64,000 nucleotides of DNA from DATFML01 sp964571225 (GTDB lineage: Bacteria > Pseudomonadota > Gammaproteobacteria > DATFLG01): assembly GCA_964571225.1 (NCBI GenBank), contig CAZNBB010000001.1, positions 27,901-91,900 of the forward strand, written 5' to 3'. The translations under genes and the position numbers were made by a program. This document shows positions 8,137 through 15,982 of this stretch, one piece after another. Position 1 is the first letter of the stretch. Each line of letters starts with the position of its first letter. The notes beneath the pieces were generated by a model, which worked only from the letters and a program-made list of their open reading frames with translations, had not been told where the DNA came from and did not search any database.

Positions 8137-8685
8137 ATGAAACTGAAACATATCGCCATTGGATCCGCTCTCTCGGTGTTGATGACGACACCGGCTTTCG
8201 CGACACAGGCCGGCACCGCGCCTACATCGCAGAATTCCATGAAGACGCAATCGTCGTCCCAGGAAAGTTCGATGCACCCGGGTGTCAAGGCCGTTCAGAA
8301 GAAGCTCAAGGGCCAGGGCTACAACATCGGCAGCGTGGACGGCCTGTGGGGTTCGCGGTCGGAAAACGCGCTCAAGAAGTTTCAGCGGGCGAACAGCCTG
8401 AAAACCACAGGCACCCTGAATCACAAGACGGCCAACGCCCTCGGTGTCAGCAGCAGCCAGTTCGCGGCCTTTGAAGCCGAGGTGGGGAAGTCTTCCGCCC
8501 GTCAGCAGAATTCTCCGGGTATGAAGGGCGGCAATTCCACGGGCAACGGCGCTTCCATGAATGGAAGCGGCAGCATGGGTAGCGGGAGTTCCATGAATGG
8601 AAGCGGCTCAATGAGCGGTGGTCATGGCATGGCCGGCAGCAAGCCCATGGGCGGCAGCAATTCCACAGGGAGCGGCAAGTACTAG
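8137..8685 (+). CDS. secreted protein with peptidoglycan-binding domain and Gly/Ser/Asn/Met repeat tail
   Basis: 182 residues; start ATG 8137 with GGAGG six bases upstream. The signal peptide (MKLKHIAIGSALSVLMTTPAFA) should be cleaved after AFA. Residues ~48-105 form a PG_binding_1-type repeat (VKAVQKKLKGQGYNIG, SVDGLWGSRSENALKKFQ, TGTLNHKTANALGV), a helical module that binds cell-wall glycan or peptide. The last ~55 residues are low complexity, built from Gly, Ser, Asn and Met, with a repeated SMNGSGSM unit. No catalytic domain is attached, so it is likely a structural or targeting factor in the periplasm. Expression may be sigma-54 dependent. Confidence 0.85.
   Translation: MKLKHIAIGSALSVLMTTPAFATQAGTAPTSQNSMKTQSSSQESSMHPGVKAVQKKLKGQGYNIGSVDGLWGSRSENALKKFQRANSLKTTGTLNHKTANALGVSSSQFAAFEAEVGKSSARQQNSPGMKGGNSTGNGASMNGSGSMGSGSSMNGSGSMSGGHGMAGSKPMGGSNSTGSGKY
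8551..8604 (+). repeat. tandem repeat with palindromic units inside the repeat tail
   Basis: TTCCATGAATGGAAGC occurs at 8553-8568 and 8589-8604, 36 bases apart and in the same reading frame. Each unit is a near-palindrome (TTCCAT GA ATGGAA; extended to GCTTCCAT...ATGGAAGC in the first), so the DNA can form hairpins and can slip. The units encode the repeated SMNGSG motif. Confidence 0.7.
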
Positions 8686-8875
8686 GGCCTGTCAGCACCA
8701 TAGAGATCACTGCTGTTGGTGGCCTGCTGGGCTTCCCTTCAAACTGCGTGGCCGTCGGTGGTGCGCAGCAATGTGGGTGCAGTGCAATTTGGCAGTGCAG
8801 GTCCCGGAGCGGCCGGAGCCGACGCTGCCGTCGATCGGTGCCGATGGGCACAAACCGGCAGGCGGCAGCGCGGCC

Positions 8876-10321
8876 TCAGTTGCGCCAGAAGGCCGGGCTG
8901 AGCAGGACCAGGATGGTGAAGATCTCCAGCCGGCCCAGCAGCATGGCAATCACAGAAATGATCTTGGCGGTGTCATTGAGGCTGTGGAAGTTGCTGGCGA
9001 CCTTTCCCAGGCCCGGACCGAGGTTGTTCATGCAGGTGGCAATGGCCGAGAAGGCCGTGACCTGATCGACACCGGTACTGATCATGGCGAGCATCAGTAC
9101 GGCGAAAGCGGCTACGTACGCCGAGAAGAAGGCCCACACGGCGGCCATGGTGCGCTCGGGAACCGTGCGTCCTCCCAGTTTGACCTGCATGATGGCATTG
9201 GGGTGTACCAGGCGGGTGATCTCGCGGGTGGCCTGCTTGCCCAGCAGCAGCACGCGGATCACCTTCATGCCACCGGCGGTGGAGCCGGCGCAGCCGCCGA
9301 TGAAGCTGCTGAGTATCAGCAGCACCGGCAGGGAAAGGGGCCAGAGGGAAAAATTGGCGGTGGTGAAGCCGGTACTGGTGATCACCGAGATCACCTGGAA
9401 CGCGGCGTAGCGCAGATCCGTCCACACGCTCCCGTAGTAGCCGGTCAATGCCAGCCCCAGGGTTATGAGGGTAATGGCTACGGCCACCACCAGCAGAAAT
9501 GTGCGCACCTCAGGGTCGGTGAAGTAGTGCAGGGGGTTGCGGCCCCTCCAGACCATGAAATGCACGGTGAAATTCATGCCGCCGGCGAGCATGAACACGT
9601 CTGCAATGGCCTCGATGGCGGGACTGTTGTAGTAGCCGATGCTGGCGTCGTGCATGGAAAAGCCGCCGGTGGACAGGGTGGAGAAGCTGTTGCCGATGGC
9701 GTCGAACGGCTTCATGCCCGCCAGCCAGTAGGCAAAGGCACAGGCGGCGGTCAACGCGAAGTAGATCAACCAAAGCGCCCGCGAGGTGTGGGCGATGCGG
9801 GGCGTGATCTTTTCGTCCTTCATGGGCCCCGGGGTCTCGGCCCGGTACAACTGCATACCGCCGACCCCCAGCATGGGCAGCACCGCGACCGCAAGCACCA
9901 CCACACCCATGCCGCCCAGCAGCTGGATCTGCTGGCGGTGATAGAGGATGGAGGGCGGCAGATCGTCGATGTGCTGTATGACCGTCGCCCCGGTGGTGGT
10001 GAATCCCGAGACCGACTCGAACAGCGAGTCCACGAAGGACAGGTGGGCGCCGAACATGAACGGCAGCGCGCCCAGGCATCCGAGCACCACCCAGAACAGG
10101 GCGACGATGATGAAACCGTCCTTGGTGCGCAGTTCGGCATGCCGATGGCGGGTGGGCAGCCACAGGGCCAGACCCAGCGCCGCGATCACCAGGATACTGG
10201 CCAGAAAATGCTGGGCCTCGCCGTCGTGGTACCAGAGGGATACGCCCAGGGGCGGCAGCATGCTGGCGCCGAAGATGAGCACCAGCAGGCCCAGGATGCG
10301 GGCGATGGCGGCATAGCGCAT
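8876..10321 (-). CDS. trkH: Trk-type potassium uptake protein, membrane subunit TrkH
   Basis: 481 residues, standard for TrkH. This is the channel-like inner-membrane subunit for K+ uptake. The four pore-loop repeats with their filter glycines are visible: SGFTTTGATV, FSTLSTGGFS, VITSTGFTTANF and FIGGCAGSTAGGMKVIR, the last followed by the conserved basic stretch. Ten or more membrane helices surround them. The cytosolic regulator TrkA is not adjacent, so it must be encoded elsewhere for a complete system. The preceding gene is convergent, and 8686-8875 holds only weak inverted repeats. Confidence 0.95.
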   Translation of the reverse strand: MRYAAIARILGLLVLIFGASMLPPLGVSLWYHDGEAQHFLASILVIAALGLALWLPTRHRHAELRTKDGFIIVALFWVVLGCLGALPFMFGAHLSFVDSLFESVSGFTTTGATVIQHIDDLPPSILYHRQQIQLLGGMGVVVLAVAVLPMLGVGGMQLYRAETPGPMKDEKITPRIAHTSRALWLIYFALTAACAFAYWLAGMKPFDAIGNSFSTLSTGGFSMHDASIGYYNSPAIEAIADVFMLAGGMNFTVHFMVWRGRNPLHYFTDPEVRTFLLVVAVAITLITLGLALTGYYGSVWTDLRYAAFQVISVITSTGFTTANFSLWPLSLPVLLILSSFIGGCAGSTAGGMKVIRVLLLGKQATREITRLVHPNAIMQVKLGGRTVPERTMAAVWAFFSAYVAAFAVLMLAMISTGVDQVTAFSAIATCMNNLGPGLGKVASNFHSLNDTAKIISVIAMLLGRLEIFTILVLLSPAFWRN

Positions 10322-10823
10322 CAGCGATACTCTGCCCGGAGCGGCCGGGACGCCGCGGTTAGTGCGCAGTCAGGGGGCCGGGTGTGGGCGGCGCAGCGCG
10401 CGCCGCGGCCGTTGGAGTCGGAATTGACCGTCACGGGATTCTTCATACACAGACAGCACGCCGGCGGGCGGGACTCGCCTCAACAGCCGTAGGTTGTCGC
10501 TTGTTCGCCGTGCGAGCATTCCCGCAACGGTCCGTGGGCTGGCGTATTCTTGCACGCGAAGCTGCAAATCGCCAGTTGCCGGCGCGCGCCGGCGCAAACC
10601 ACCCCGCTTCCTGCCAACCCGGTTGCGATGGCCGTGAGAATGCCCCCAGGAGCGCCCCAGTGGCCGCATGGCGGCCTGCCCCCTCAGAGGGCGTGCGCCT
10701 TGGGCGTGGCCGAGAATTCCCCGCCGGGGCGGGCTGCTTGCCGAACCACGGCAGCTGTTAGAATGTCGCGGAGCCAACATTGCCACCGCCCCGTCAACGT
10801 GGTGGGCAACGGTCCCGATACCC
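10322..10823 (+). other. 502-base intergenic region with a possible dusA promoter
   Basis: No convincing gene on either strand: the open frames here lack domain-like sequence. The only signal I can offer is TTGCCG (10738-10743) and TAGAAT (10759-10764) with a short 15-base spacer, 60 bases before dusA. The rest, including GC-rich inverted sequence near 10720-10735, is unexplained. Confidence 0.35.
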
Positions 10824-11846
10824 ATGCGTGCAGCCAGCCGTGACTCGAGTTCGATTGCCGTGACGACGCCACCACCGGGGCGCCGTCTCGCAGTGGCCCC
10901 CATGATGGACTGGACCGATCGTCACTGCCGGTACTTTCTGCGCCTGATTTCCCGGCATACGTGGTTGTACACGGAAATGGTGACCAGCGGGGCGGTCCTG
11001 CACGGCGACCGGCGCAAACTGCTGGCGTTCGACCCCCTCGAGCATCCCGTCGCTCTGCAACTGGGTGGCAGCGAGCCCGACGAGCTGGCCGAGGCCGCCC
11101 GCATCGGCGCCGGTTTCGGCTACGACGAAATCAACCTGAATGTGGGCTGTCCCAGTGACCGGGTCCAGTCCGGGCGTTTCGGCGCCTGCCTGATGCTGGA
11201 GCCCGCACGGGTGGCGGAGGCCGTGGCCGCCATGGCCGAGGCGGTGACGGTGCCGGTGACCGTGAAGACACGCATCGGGGTGGACGAGCACGATTCCTAT
11301 GAGGCCCTGTGCCGGTTCGTGGAGGCGGTCGCCGATGCCGGTTGCCGCACGCTCATTGTCCATGCCCGCAAGGCCTGGCTGCAGGGCCTGAGCCCCAAGG
11401 AGAATCGGGAGGTGCCGCCCCTGCGGTATGACGTGGTGTACCGTCTGAAGGCCGATTTTCCCACACTGGAGATCGTCGTGAACGGTGGGGTCCACGGTCT
11501 GGACGAAGCGTGCCGGCATCTGGAGCATGTGGACGGCGTCATGGTCGGCCGCCAGGCCTACCACAATCCATACCTGCTGGCGGCGGCCGACAACCGCATC
11601 TTCGGCGATTCCACGCCGCCGCGGTCTCGGGAGGAGGTGGTGTCGGCCCTGCTGCCCTATCTGGAACGGCAGTTGGCCGATGGCGTCCCTCTTCAGCGCA
11701 TCACCCGCCACATCCTGGGACTGTTTCAGGGCGTGCCGGGGGCCCGCGCCTGGCGCCGGACTCTGAGCGAGCAGGCCCATCGCCCGGACGCCGATGTGGG
11801 GGTGGTGCGCGCGGCGCTGGCCCGGCTGCGTGCTGTTGCGGCATAA
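10824..11846 (+). CDS. dusA: tRNA-dihydrouridine synthase DusA
   Basis: About 340 residues. This FMN enzyme reduces uridines 20/20a in the tRNA D-loop using NADPH. The TIM-barrel signatures are present: VAPMMDWTDRHCRYF at the start, LQLGGSEPDELAEAA, NLNVGCPSDRVQSGRFGACLM with the catalytic Cys, VKTRIGVDEHDSYE, the nucleotide-binding HARKAWLQGLSPKENRE (typical of DusA rather than DusB/C), and VNGGV/VMVGRQAYHNP. The C-terminal helical domain ends in the usual GxxGxxxWRRxL pattern. ATG 10824 was chosen; GTG 10860 is possible. It is an isolated housekeeping gene between trkH and the arsenosugar-type cluster. Confidence 0.95.
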   Translation: MRAASRDSSSIAVTTPPPGRRLAVAPMMDWTDRHCRYFLRLISRHTWLYTEMVTSGAVLHGDRRKLLAFDPLEHPVALQLGGSEPDELAEAARIGAGFGYDEINLNVGCPSDRVQSGRFGACLMLEPARVAEAVAAMAEAVTVPVTVKTRIGVDEHDSYEALCRFVEAVADAGCRTLIVHARKAWLQGLSPKENREVPPLRYDVVYRLKADFPTLEIVVNGGVHGLDEACRHLEHVDGVMVGRQAYHNPYLLAAADNRIFGDSTPPRSREEVVSALLPYLERQLADGVPLQRITRHILGLFQGVPGARAWRRTLSEQAHRPDADVGVVRAALARLRAVAA

Positions 11847-11988
11847 GCGGGGTTCGGATGGTCGTCCCGGACTGCATTGGTCGGGACGCTCTGTGGCGGC
11901 CGCGGGTGCGGTGGTGTGCCCGAGCACTGGCGGATAACGAATACCGCCCGCGCCGGTTGCGGCCCGGGCGAAGTGCCCTTGGCGGATA

Positions 11989-12693
11989 GTGCCGGTGACG
12001 GCGGGGTGGGGGCCGGTGGCAGACGATAGGGAACGGCCCGCAGGCGGGGCGAAGGGGAAACGGGTCGCGGTGGCCCTGCTGCTGGCGGCTTTCGTGATTG
12101 CCGCTGTGCCGCTGCGGGGCCATGTGGACGGCGCGGCGGTGCGCCGGTGGTTGGACAGCGCCGGTTGGTGGGGACCGCTGGCCTTCATGGCCGCCTACGC
12201 GGCCGCGACCGTGGCCTTCTTCCCGGGTTCGGTGCTGACGCTGGCGGGCGGCGCCCTGTTCGGCCCGCTATGGGGCACGTTCTACAGTCTGACCGGTGCG
12301 ACAGCCGGGGCGACCGGTGCGTTCGTGGTGGCGCGCTATCTGGCGTCGGACTGGGTCGCCCGCCGCAGCGGCGGCAGGTTGGCCCGCCTGCTGGAAGGTG
12401 TGGATGCCGAGGGCTGGCGCTTCGTGGCCTTTGTGAGGCTGGTGCCGCTGTTCCCTTTCAATCTGCTCAATTTCGCGTTGGGATTGACGCGCATTCGCCT
12501 GCTTCACTACGTGATCGCTTCGTACATCGCCATGCTGCCCGGCGCACTGGCTTACAGTTATCTCGGGTACGTCGGGCGTGAGGCCCTGGGCGGCGGCTCG
12601 GGGCTTATCCAGAAGGGCCTGCTGGCGCTGGCCCTGCTGGCGAGCGCGGCATTTCTGCCTCGGTTCCTGATGCGTCTGCGCCGTAATCGCTGA
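11989..12693 (+). CDS. TVP38/TMEM64 (DedA superfamily) membrane protein
   Basis: About 234 residues from GTG 11989; GTG 12016 is an alternative. Five or so membrane helices are visible. The family core is clear: FFPGSVLTLAGGALFGPLWGT (residues ~76-96), a re-entrant loop, and FVRLVPLFPFNLLNFALGLT, the R-x-P-x-x-P-type motif. Family members are implicated in lipid transport across the inner membrane; the substrate here is unknown. It lies directly upstream of arsS and the two arsenosugar-type glycosyltransferases on the same strand, an arrangement I know from other bacterial arsenosugar clusters. A role in handling an arsenolipid or in exporting the product is a reasonable inference. Confidence 0.85.
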   Translation: MPVTAGWGPVADDRERPAGGAKGKRVAVALLLAAFVIAAVPLRGHVDGAAVRRWLDSAGWWGPLAFMAAYAAATVAFFPGSVLTLAGGALFGPLWGTFYSLTGATAGATGAFVVARYLASDWVARRSGGRLARLLEGVDAEGWRFVAFVRLVPLFPFNLLNFALGLTRIRLLHYVIASYIAMLPGALAYSYLGYVGREALGGGSGLIQKGLLALALLASAAFLPRFLMRLRRNR

Positions 12694-12787
12694 GCGGGCC
12701 GAATTGGGACGGGGCGTGGTGAGCTGCAGGTATCGCGTGCTACCGTGATATTCGCGCGCTGCATCCCCGGCGCAGAGGACCAACATC

Positions 12788-13747
12788 ATGCATGCCACTC
12801 TGCCGTTGCTGAAGGACACGGATTTTCCGCCCCTGCGGCGAGCCGCGCTGGAAACGGTGCAGGTGAACATGGGCTATCGCTGCAACCAGTCGTGCCTGCA
12901 CTGCCACGTGAACGCCGGACCCGGCCGTACCGAGATGATGGAACGGGAGACGGTGGACGAGGTACTGGCGTACCTGCGGGCGAGTGGGGCAAGCACGCTG
13001 GATATCACCGGGGGCGCTCCGGAGCTCAATCCCCATTTCCGTTACCTGGTGGAGCGGGCCAGCGGGCAGGGCGTGCATGTCATGGACCGCTGCAACCTCA
13101 CCGTGCTGAACGAGCCCGGGCAACAGGACCTGGCAGGGTTTCTCGCGGCACACAGGGTGGAAGTGGTGGCTTCACTGCCCTGTTATCTGCCCGAAAACGT
13201 CGACGGCCAGCGCGGCACGGGCGTCTACGACGGCAGTATCCAGGCGCTGCGGCAGCTCAATGGGCTGGGCTACGGGCGCGCCGATTCCGGCTTGGTCCTG
13301 AACCTGGTCTACAATCCTGTCGGCCCCGATCTGCCGCCGCCCCAGGCGGCCCTGGAAGCGGACTACAGGCGCCACCTGCGCAGCCGCTACGGCATCGCGT
13401 TCAATCATCTGTTCACCCTGACCAACATGCCCATCCAGCGCTTCGGCAGCATGTTGGTCTCCAAAGGCCAGTTCAATACCTACATGGAGCGCCTGCGCAC
13501 GGCGTACTGTCCGGACAATCTGCAACGGGTGATGTGCCGCACCCTTATCAGCATCGACTGGCAAGGCTACGTCTACGACTGTGACTTCAACCAGATGCTC
13601 GGCATGGGCAAGCCGTCGGGCGACCGGGGGGCGGTGCGGCTGGCCGATCTGATGGACACGGACCTGCGCGGTCATCCCATTGCGGTGGCCGATCACTGTT
13701 ATGGCTGCACCGCCGGGCAGGGGTCCAGTTGCGGCGGTGCGTTGTAG
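12788..13747 (+). CDS. arsS: arsenosugar biosynthesis radical SAM protein ArsS
   Basis: 319 residues. The radical SAM cluster motif CNQSCLHC (Cys32, 36, 39) sits close to the N-terminus, followed by LDITGGAPELNPHF (the GGxP-type SAM loop). The C-terminal DUF3641-type region ends in CYGCTAGQGSSCGGAL, the Cys-rich signature that separates ArsS from other radical SAM proteins. ArsS is thought to transfer a deoxyadenosyl group to dimethylarsenite, giving the precursor of arsenosugars. The tail uses Cys codons throughout, so it is not a selenoprotein. The two glycosyltransferases follow within 30 bases. The methyltransferase ArsM, which would supply the substrate, is not in the window. Confidence 0.92.
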   Translation: MHATLPLLKDTDFPPLRRAALETVQVNMGYRCNQSCLHCHVNAGPGRTEMMERETVDEVLAYLRASGASTLDITGGAPELNPHFRYLVERASGQGVHVMDRCNLTVLNEPGQQDLAGFLAAHRVEVVASLPCYLPENVDGQRGTGVYDGSIQALRQLNGLGYGRADSGLVLNLVYNPVGPDLPPPQAALEADYRRHLRSRYGIAFNHLFTLTNMPIQRFGSMLVSKGQFNTYMERLRTAYCPDNLQRVMCRTLISIDWQGYVYDCDFNQMLGMGKPSGDRGAVRLADLMDTDLRGHPIAVADHCYGCTAGQGSSCGGAL

Positions 13748-13774
13748 AGTCCGGGAGCATCGAGGGACTCGCCG

Positions 13775-14464
13775 ATGACGCTGTCCAACCGATTGTCGGT
13801 CATTGTTCCCGCCCTCAACGAAGCCGCCGGCATCGGTCAGACTCTCGCCGGCCTTCAGCCGCTGAGAACTCGAGGCCACGAGGTGCTTGTGGTGGACGGT
13901 GGCAGCACGGACGGAACCGTCGAGCGTGCGGCAGGGCGGGCGGACCGGGTACTGGACGGGCCCCGGGGACGGGCGCATCAGATGGCGGCAGGCGCCGCTG
14001 CCGCCGGAGGCACGATCCTGTGGTTCGTTCATGCCGACACCGTGGTGCCGCCCGATGCCGATCTGGCGTTGTTGTCGGCACTGGTGCGGAGTCGCTGTCG
14101 CTGGGGCCGCTTCGATGTAACGCTGGCGGGACGGCATCCGCTGCTGCCGGTAGTGGCGGCGGCCATGAATTGGCGTTCGCGCCTCACCGGCATCGCGACC
14201 GGCGACCAGGGTCTGTTCGTCACGCGCGCGCTTTACGATGCGGTGGGCGGGTTTCCGGACCTGCCGTTGATGGAGGACATCGCGTTGAGCCGACGCTTGA
14301 AAGCCCACGGGCCGCCGGCATGTCTTCGCACACGCCTGCTCACTTCCGGGCGGCGCTGGGAGCGCGACGGCGCTGTCCGCACCATAGCACTGATGTGGAG
14401 GCTGCGCCTGGCCTATGCCCTAGGGGCGGACCCTGCTGTGCTGGCGCATCGCTACCATGGTTGA
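13775..14464 (+). CDS. TIGR04283-type arsenosugar-cluster glycosyltransferase (GT2)
   Basis: 229 residues from ATG 13775, preceded by GAGGG. It has a GT-A family 2 fold: LSVIVPALNEAAGI at the start, VVDGGSTDGT (nucleotide-binding Asp), then FVHADTVVPPD carrying the DxD-like metal site, and GDQGLFVTR and PLMEDIALSRRLK, characteristic of this subfamily. There is no membrane segment. It is expected to add a sugar in arsenosugar synthesis, though no member's reaction is known to me in detail. It sits 28 bases after arsS and overlaps the next gene by 8 bases, so the three genes are translationally coupled. Confidence 0.9.
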   Translation: MTLSNRLSVIVPALNEAAGIGQTLAGLQPLRTRGHEVLVVDGGSTDGTVERAAGRADRVLDGPRGRAHQMAAGAAAAGGTILWFVHADTVVPPDADLALLSALVRSRCRWGRFDVTLAGRHPLLPVVAAAMNWRSRLTGIATGDQGLFVTRALYDAVGGFPDLPLMEDIALSRRLKAHGPPACLRTRLLTSGRRWERDGAVRTIALMWRLRLAYALGADPAVLAHRYHG

Positions 14465-15119
14465 CGGCTTGGCCTTTCCGGACGCCCGGCTGCTGGTGTT
14501 CTCCAAGGCACCCGTTCCCGGCCAGGTGAAGACCCGGCTGATGCCGGTGCTGGGCGCCGAAGGTTGTGCGCGTCTGCAGCGCCGGCTGGTGTCTCGAACG
14601 CTGGAAACGGCTGTCTCGGGCTCGCTGTGCCCGGTGGAGTTGTGGTGCACGGACGGCGCCGATCCGTTCCTTCGGGAGTGCGCCGACCACTATGGCATCA
14701 GCATTCACCAGCAGGGCGATGGGGACCTGGGTGCACGCATGTTCCGCGCGCTGCAGTACGGGTTGCAGCGGGCACGCTATGCGGTGCTCTTGGGGACGGA
14801 CTGCCCGGCGGCCACCAGCGGGGATCTGGCCGACGCTCTTGCCGCCCTGGGCGCGGGTCGGGATGTCGTACTGGGCCCGGTGGAAGACGGCGGTTACTGG
14901 CTCATAGGCGGGCGACGCATCGACCGACACCTGTTCGATGCCATGCCTTGGGGCAGCGAACGGATCATGGCGCTTACCCGTGCGCGTTTGCGGGATCTGC
15001 AATGGCGTTGGGAGGAACTGCCCCTGTCCTGGGATCTGGATCGCCCGGAAGACCTCTGTCGATGGGACGATGGAGCCTCAGCCACGGGGTGCGGGCACCG
15101 GTCGACGGGAAAGAAATAG
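14457..15119 (+). CDS. TIGR04282-type arsenosugar-cluster glycosyltransferase
   Basis: 220 residues; its start ATG lies inside the last codons of the preceding gene. The N-terminus LLVFSKAPVPGQVKTRL is the signature of DUF2064/TIGR04282 proteins, a nucleotidyltransferase-like fold (compare CofC and MobA). VLLGTDCPAAT and LGPVEDGGYWLIG are the other conserved blocks. The basic C-terminal tail (GHRSTGKK) looks disordered. It is the last gene of the cluster; the next gene is convergent and ends 20 bases away. Its partnership with the preceding enzyme is supported by conserved gene order, while the exact reaction is inferred. Confidence 0.9.
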   Translation: MVDGLAFPDARLLVFSKAPVPGQVKTRLMPVLGAEGCARLQRRLVSRTLETAVSGSLCPVELWCTDGADPFLRECADHYGISIHQQGDGDLGARMFRALQYGLQRARYAVLLGTDCPAATSGDLADALAALGAGRDVVLGPVEDGGYWLIGGRRIDRHLFDAMPWGSERIMALTRARLRDLQWRWEELPLSWDLDRPEDLCRWDDGASATGCGHRSTGKK

Positions 15120-15139
15120 GGTCTCGACCGTCCAAGCGT

Positions 15140-15733
15140 TCATTGGGGTGCCGGTTTCCCCCACAGATTGGGGAGCAAGGCATTGGCGTAGCCGGAGACG
15201 AACGCCTTCACCTCGCCCGTGTCCGGCACGAACACGTGTCGGGGCACGGCGCCGATATCGGCCCCATAAACATGGATGCTGATGGATACCCGGTCGTCGA
15301 AGGCATTTTTCACCGAATGGATGTCGCCGATGGAAGGCGACACGGCGTCCACCTGCCCCTCGGACAGCGTGGTGGTGCCCAGTCGGCGCAAGGGCCCGTC
15401 GGGGGTTTGTTCGAACGACTCGCAGATCTCGGCGCCGCGTAGTATGCCTACCAGTCCCCAGATGGTGTGGTCGTGCACGGGCGTGGACTGGCCCGGCCCC
15501 CACACGAAGCTGACCACGGAGAAACGTTCCAGCGGGTCGCAATAGAGCAGGTATTGGCGGTAATAGGTGGGATCGGGTTGCGCGAAGGCTTCCGGGAGCC
15601 AGTCGTCGTAGCGCACCAGATCGCCCAGCAGTTCCCGCCCGCCGGCCAGAATGGCGGGCTCGTCGGCGCCGGCCTGGGAGGTCAGCAAGGTCATCTGCCG
15701 GACGAATTCCCGCAATCTCGCCGTACCGCTCAT
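15140..15733 (-). CDS. cysteine dioxygenase-like thiol dioxygenase (cupin)
   Basis: 197 residues. The cupin metal site is seen as PVHDHTIWG (His87, His89) with a third His in IGDIHSVKNA (His139), the three-His iron site of the cysteine dioxygenase/3-mercaptopropionate dioxygenase family. These enzymes oxidise a thiol to its sulfinate. YRQYLLYCDPLERFSV is typical of bacterial members. I cannot decide between cysteine and 3-mercaptopropionate as substrate from sequence alone. The rhodanese gene lies 249 bases upstream on the same strand, so the two may form a sulfur-compound operon. The gap 15734-15982 contains nothing I recognise. Confidence 0.88.
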   Translation of the reverse strand: MSGTARLREFVRQMTLLTSQAGADEPAILAGGRELLGDLVRYDDWLPEAFAQPDPTYYRQYLLYCDPLERFSVVSFVWGPGQSTPVHDHTIWGLVGILRGAEICESFEQTPDGPLRRLGTTTLSEGQVDAVSPSIGDIHSVKNAFDDRVSISIHVYGADIGAVPRHVFVPDTGEVKAFVSGYANALLPNLWGKPAPQ

Positions 15734-15982
15734 GATGGATGCTCCGTGACGGGGTGGTGCCGGCCGCCCGGGGATCGGTGTCCCTTTGGTATCGGTGGCA
15801 TGCCGGCGGCAGTTGCGGGTCCGTGCCTTCCACTACTGGCGTAGCAGGGCCCACTTGTCGTGCCGCGTCTCCAGCCGCTGGAAAAGTCTGCGCCGGTCGC
15901 CGAGCCCTTTCCAACAATGCAGGTACTTCGTGTCTCACTATAGCGCAACGGCCGCCCGGACAGCGCCGTCCGACATGGACCA

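Noticed and set aside
8618..10492. 624-codon frame opposite trkH
   Set aside because: Antisense to a membrane protein gene; the predicted protein is Gly/His/Gln-rich with no motif.
12788..13747. ArsS as a selenoprotein
   Set aside because: All conserved C-terminal positions are Cys codons, and there is no in-frame TGA before the normal stop.
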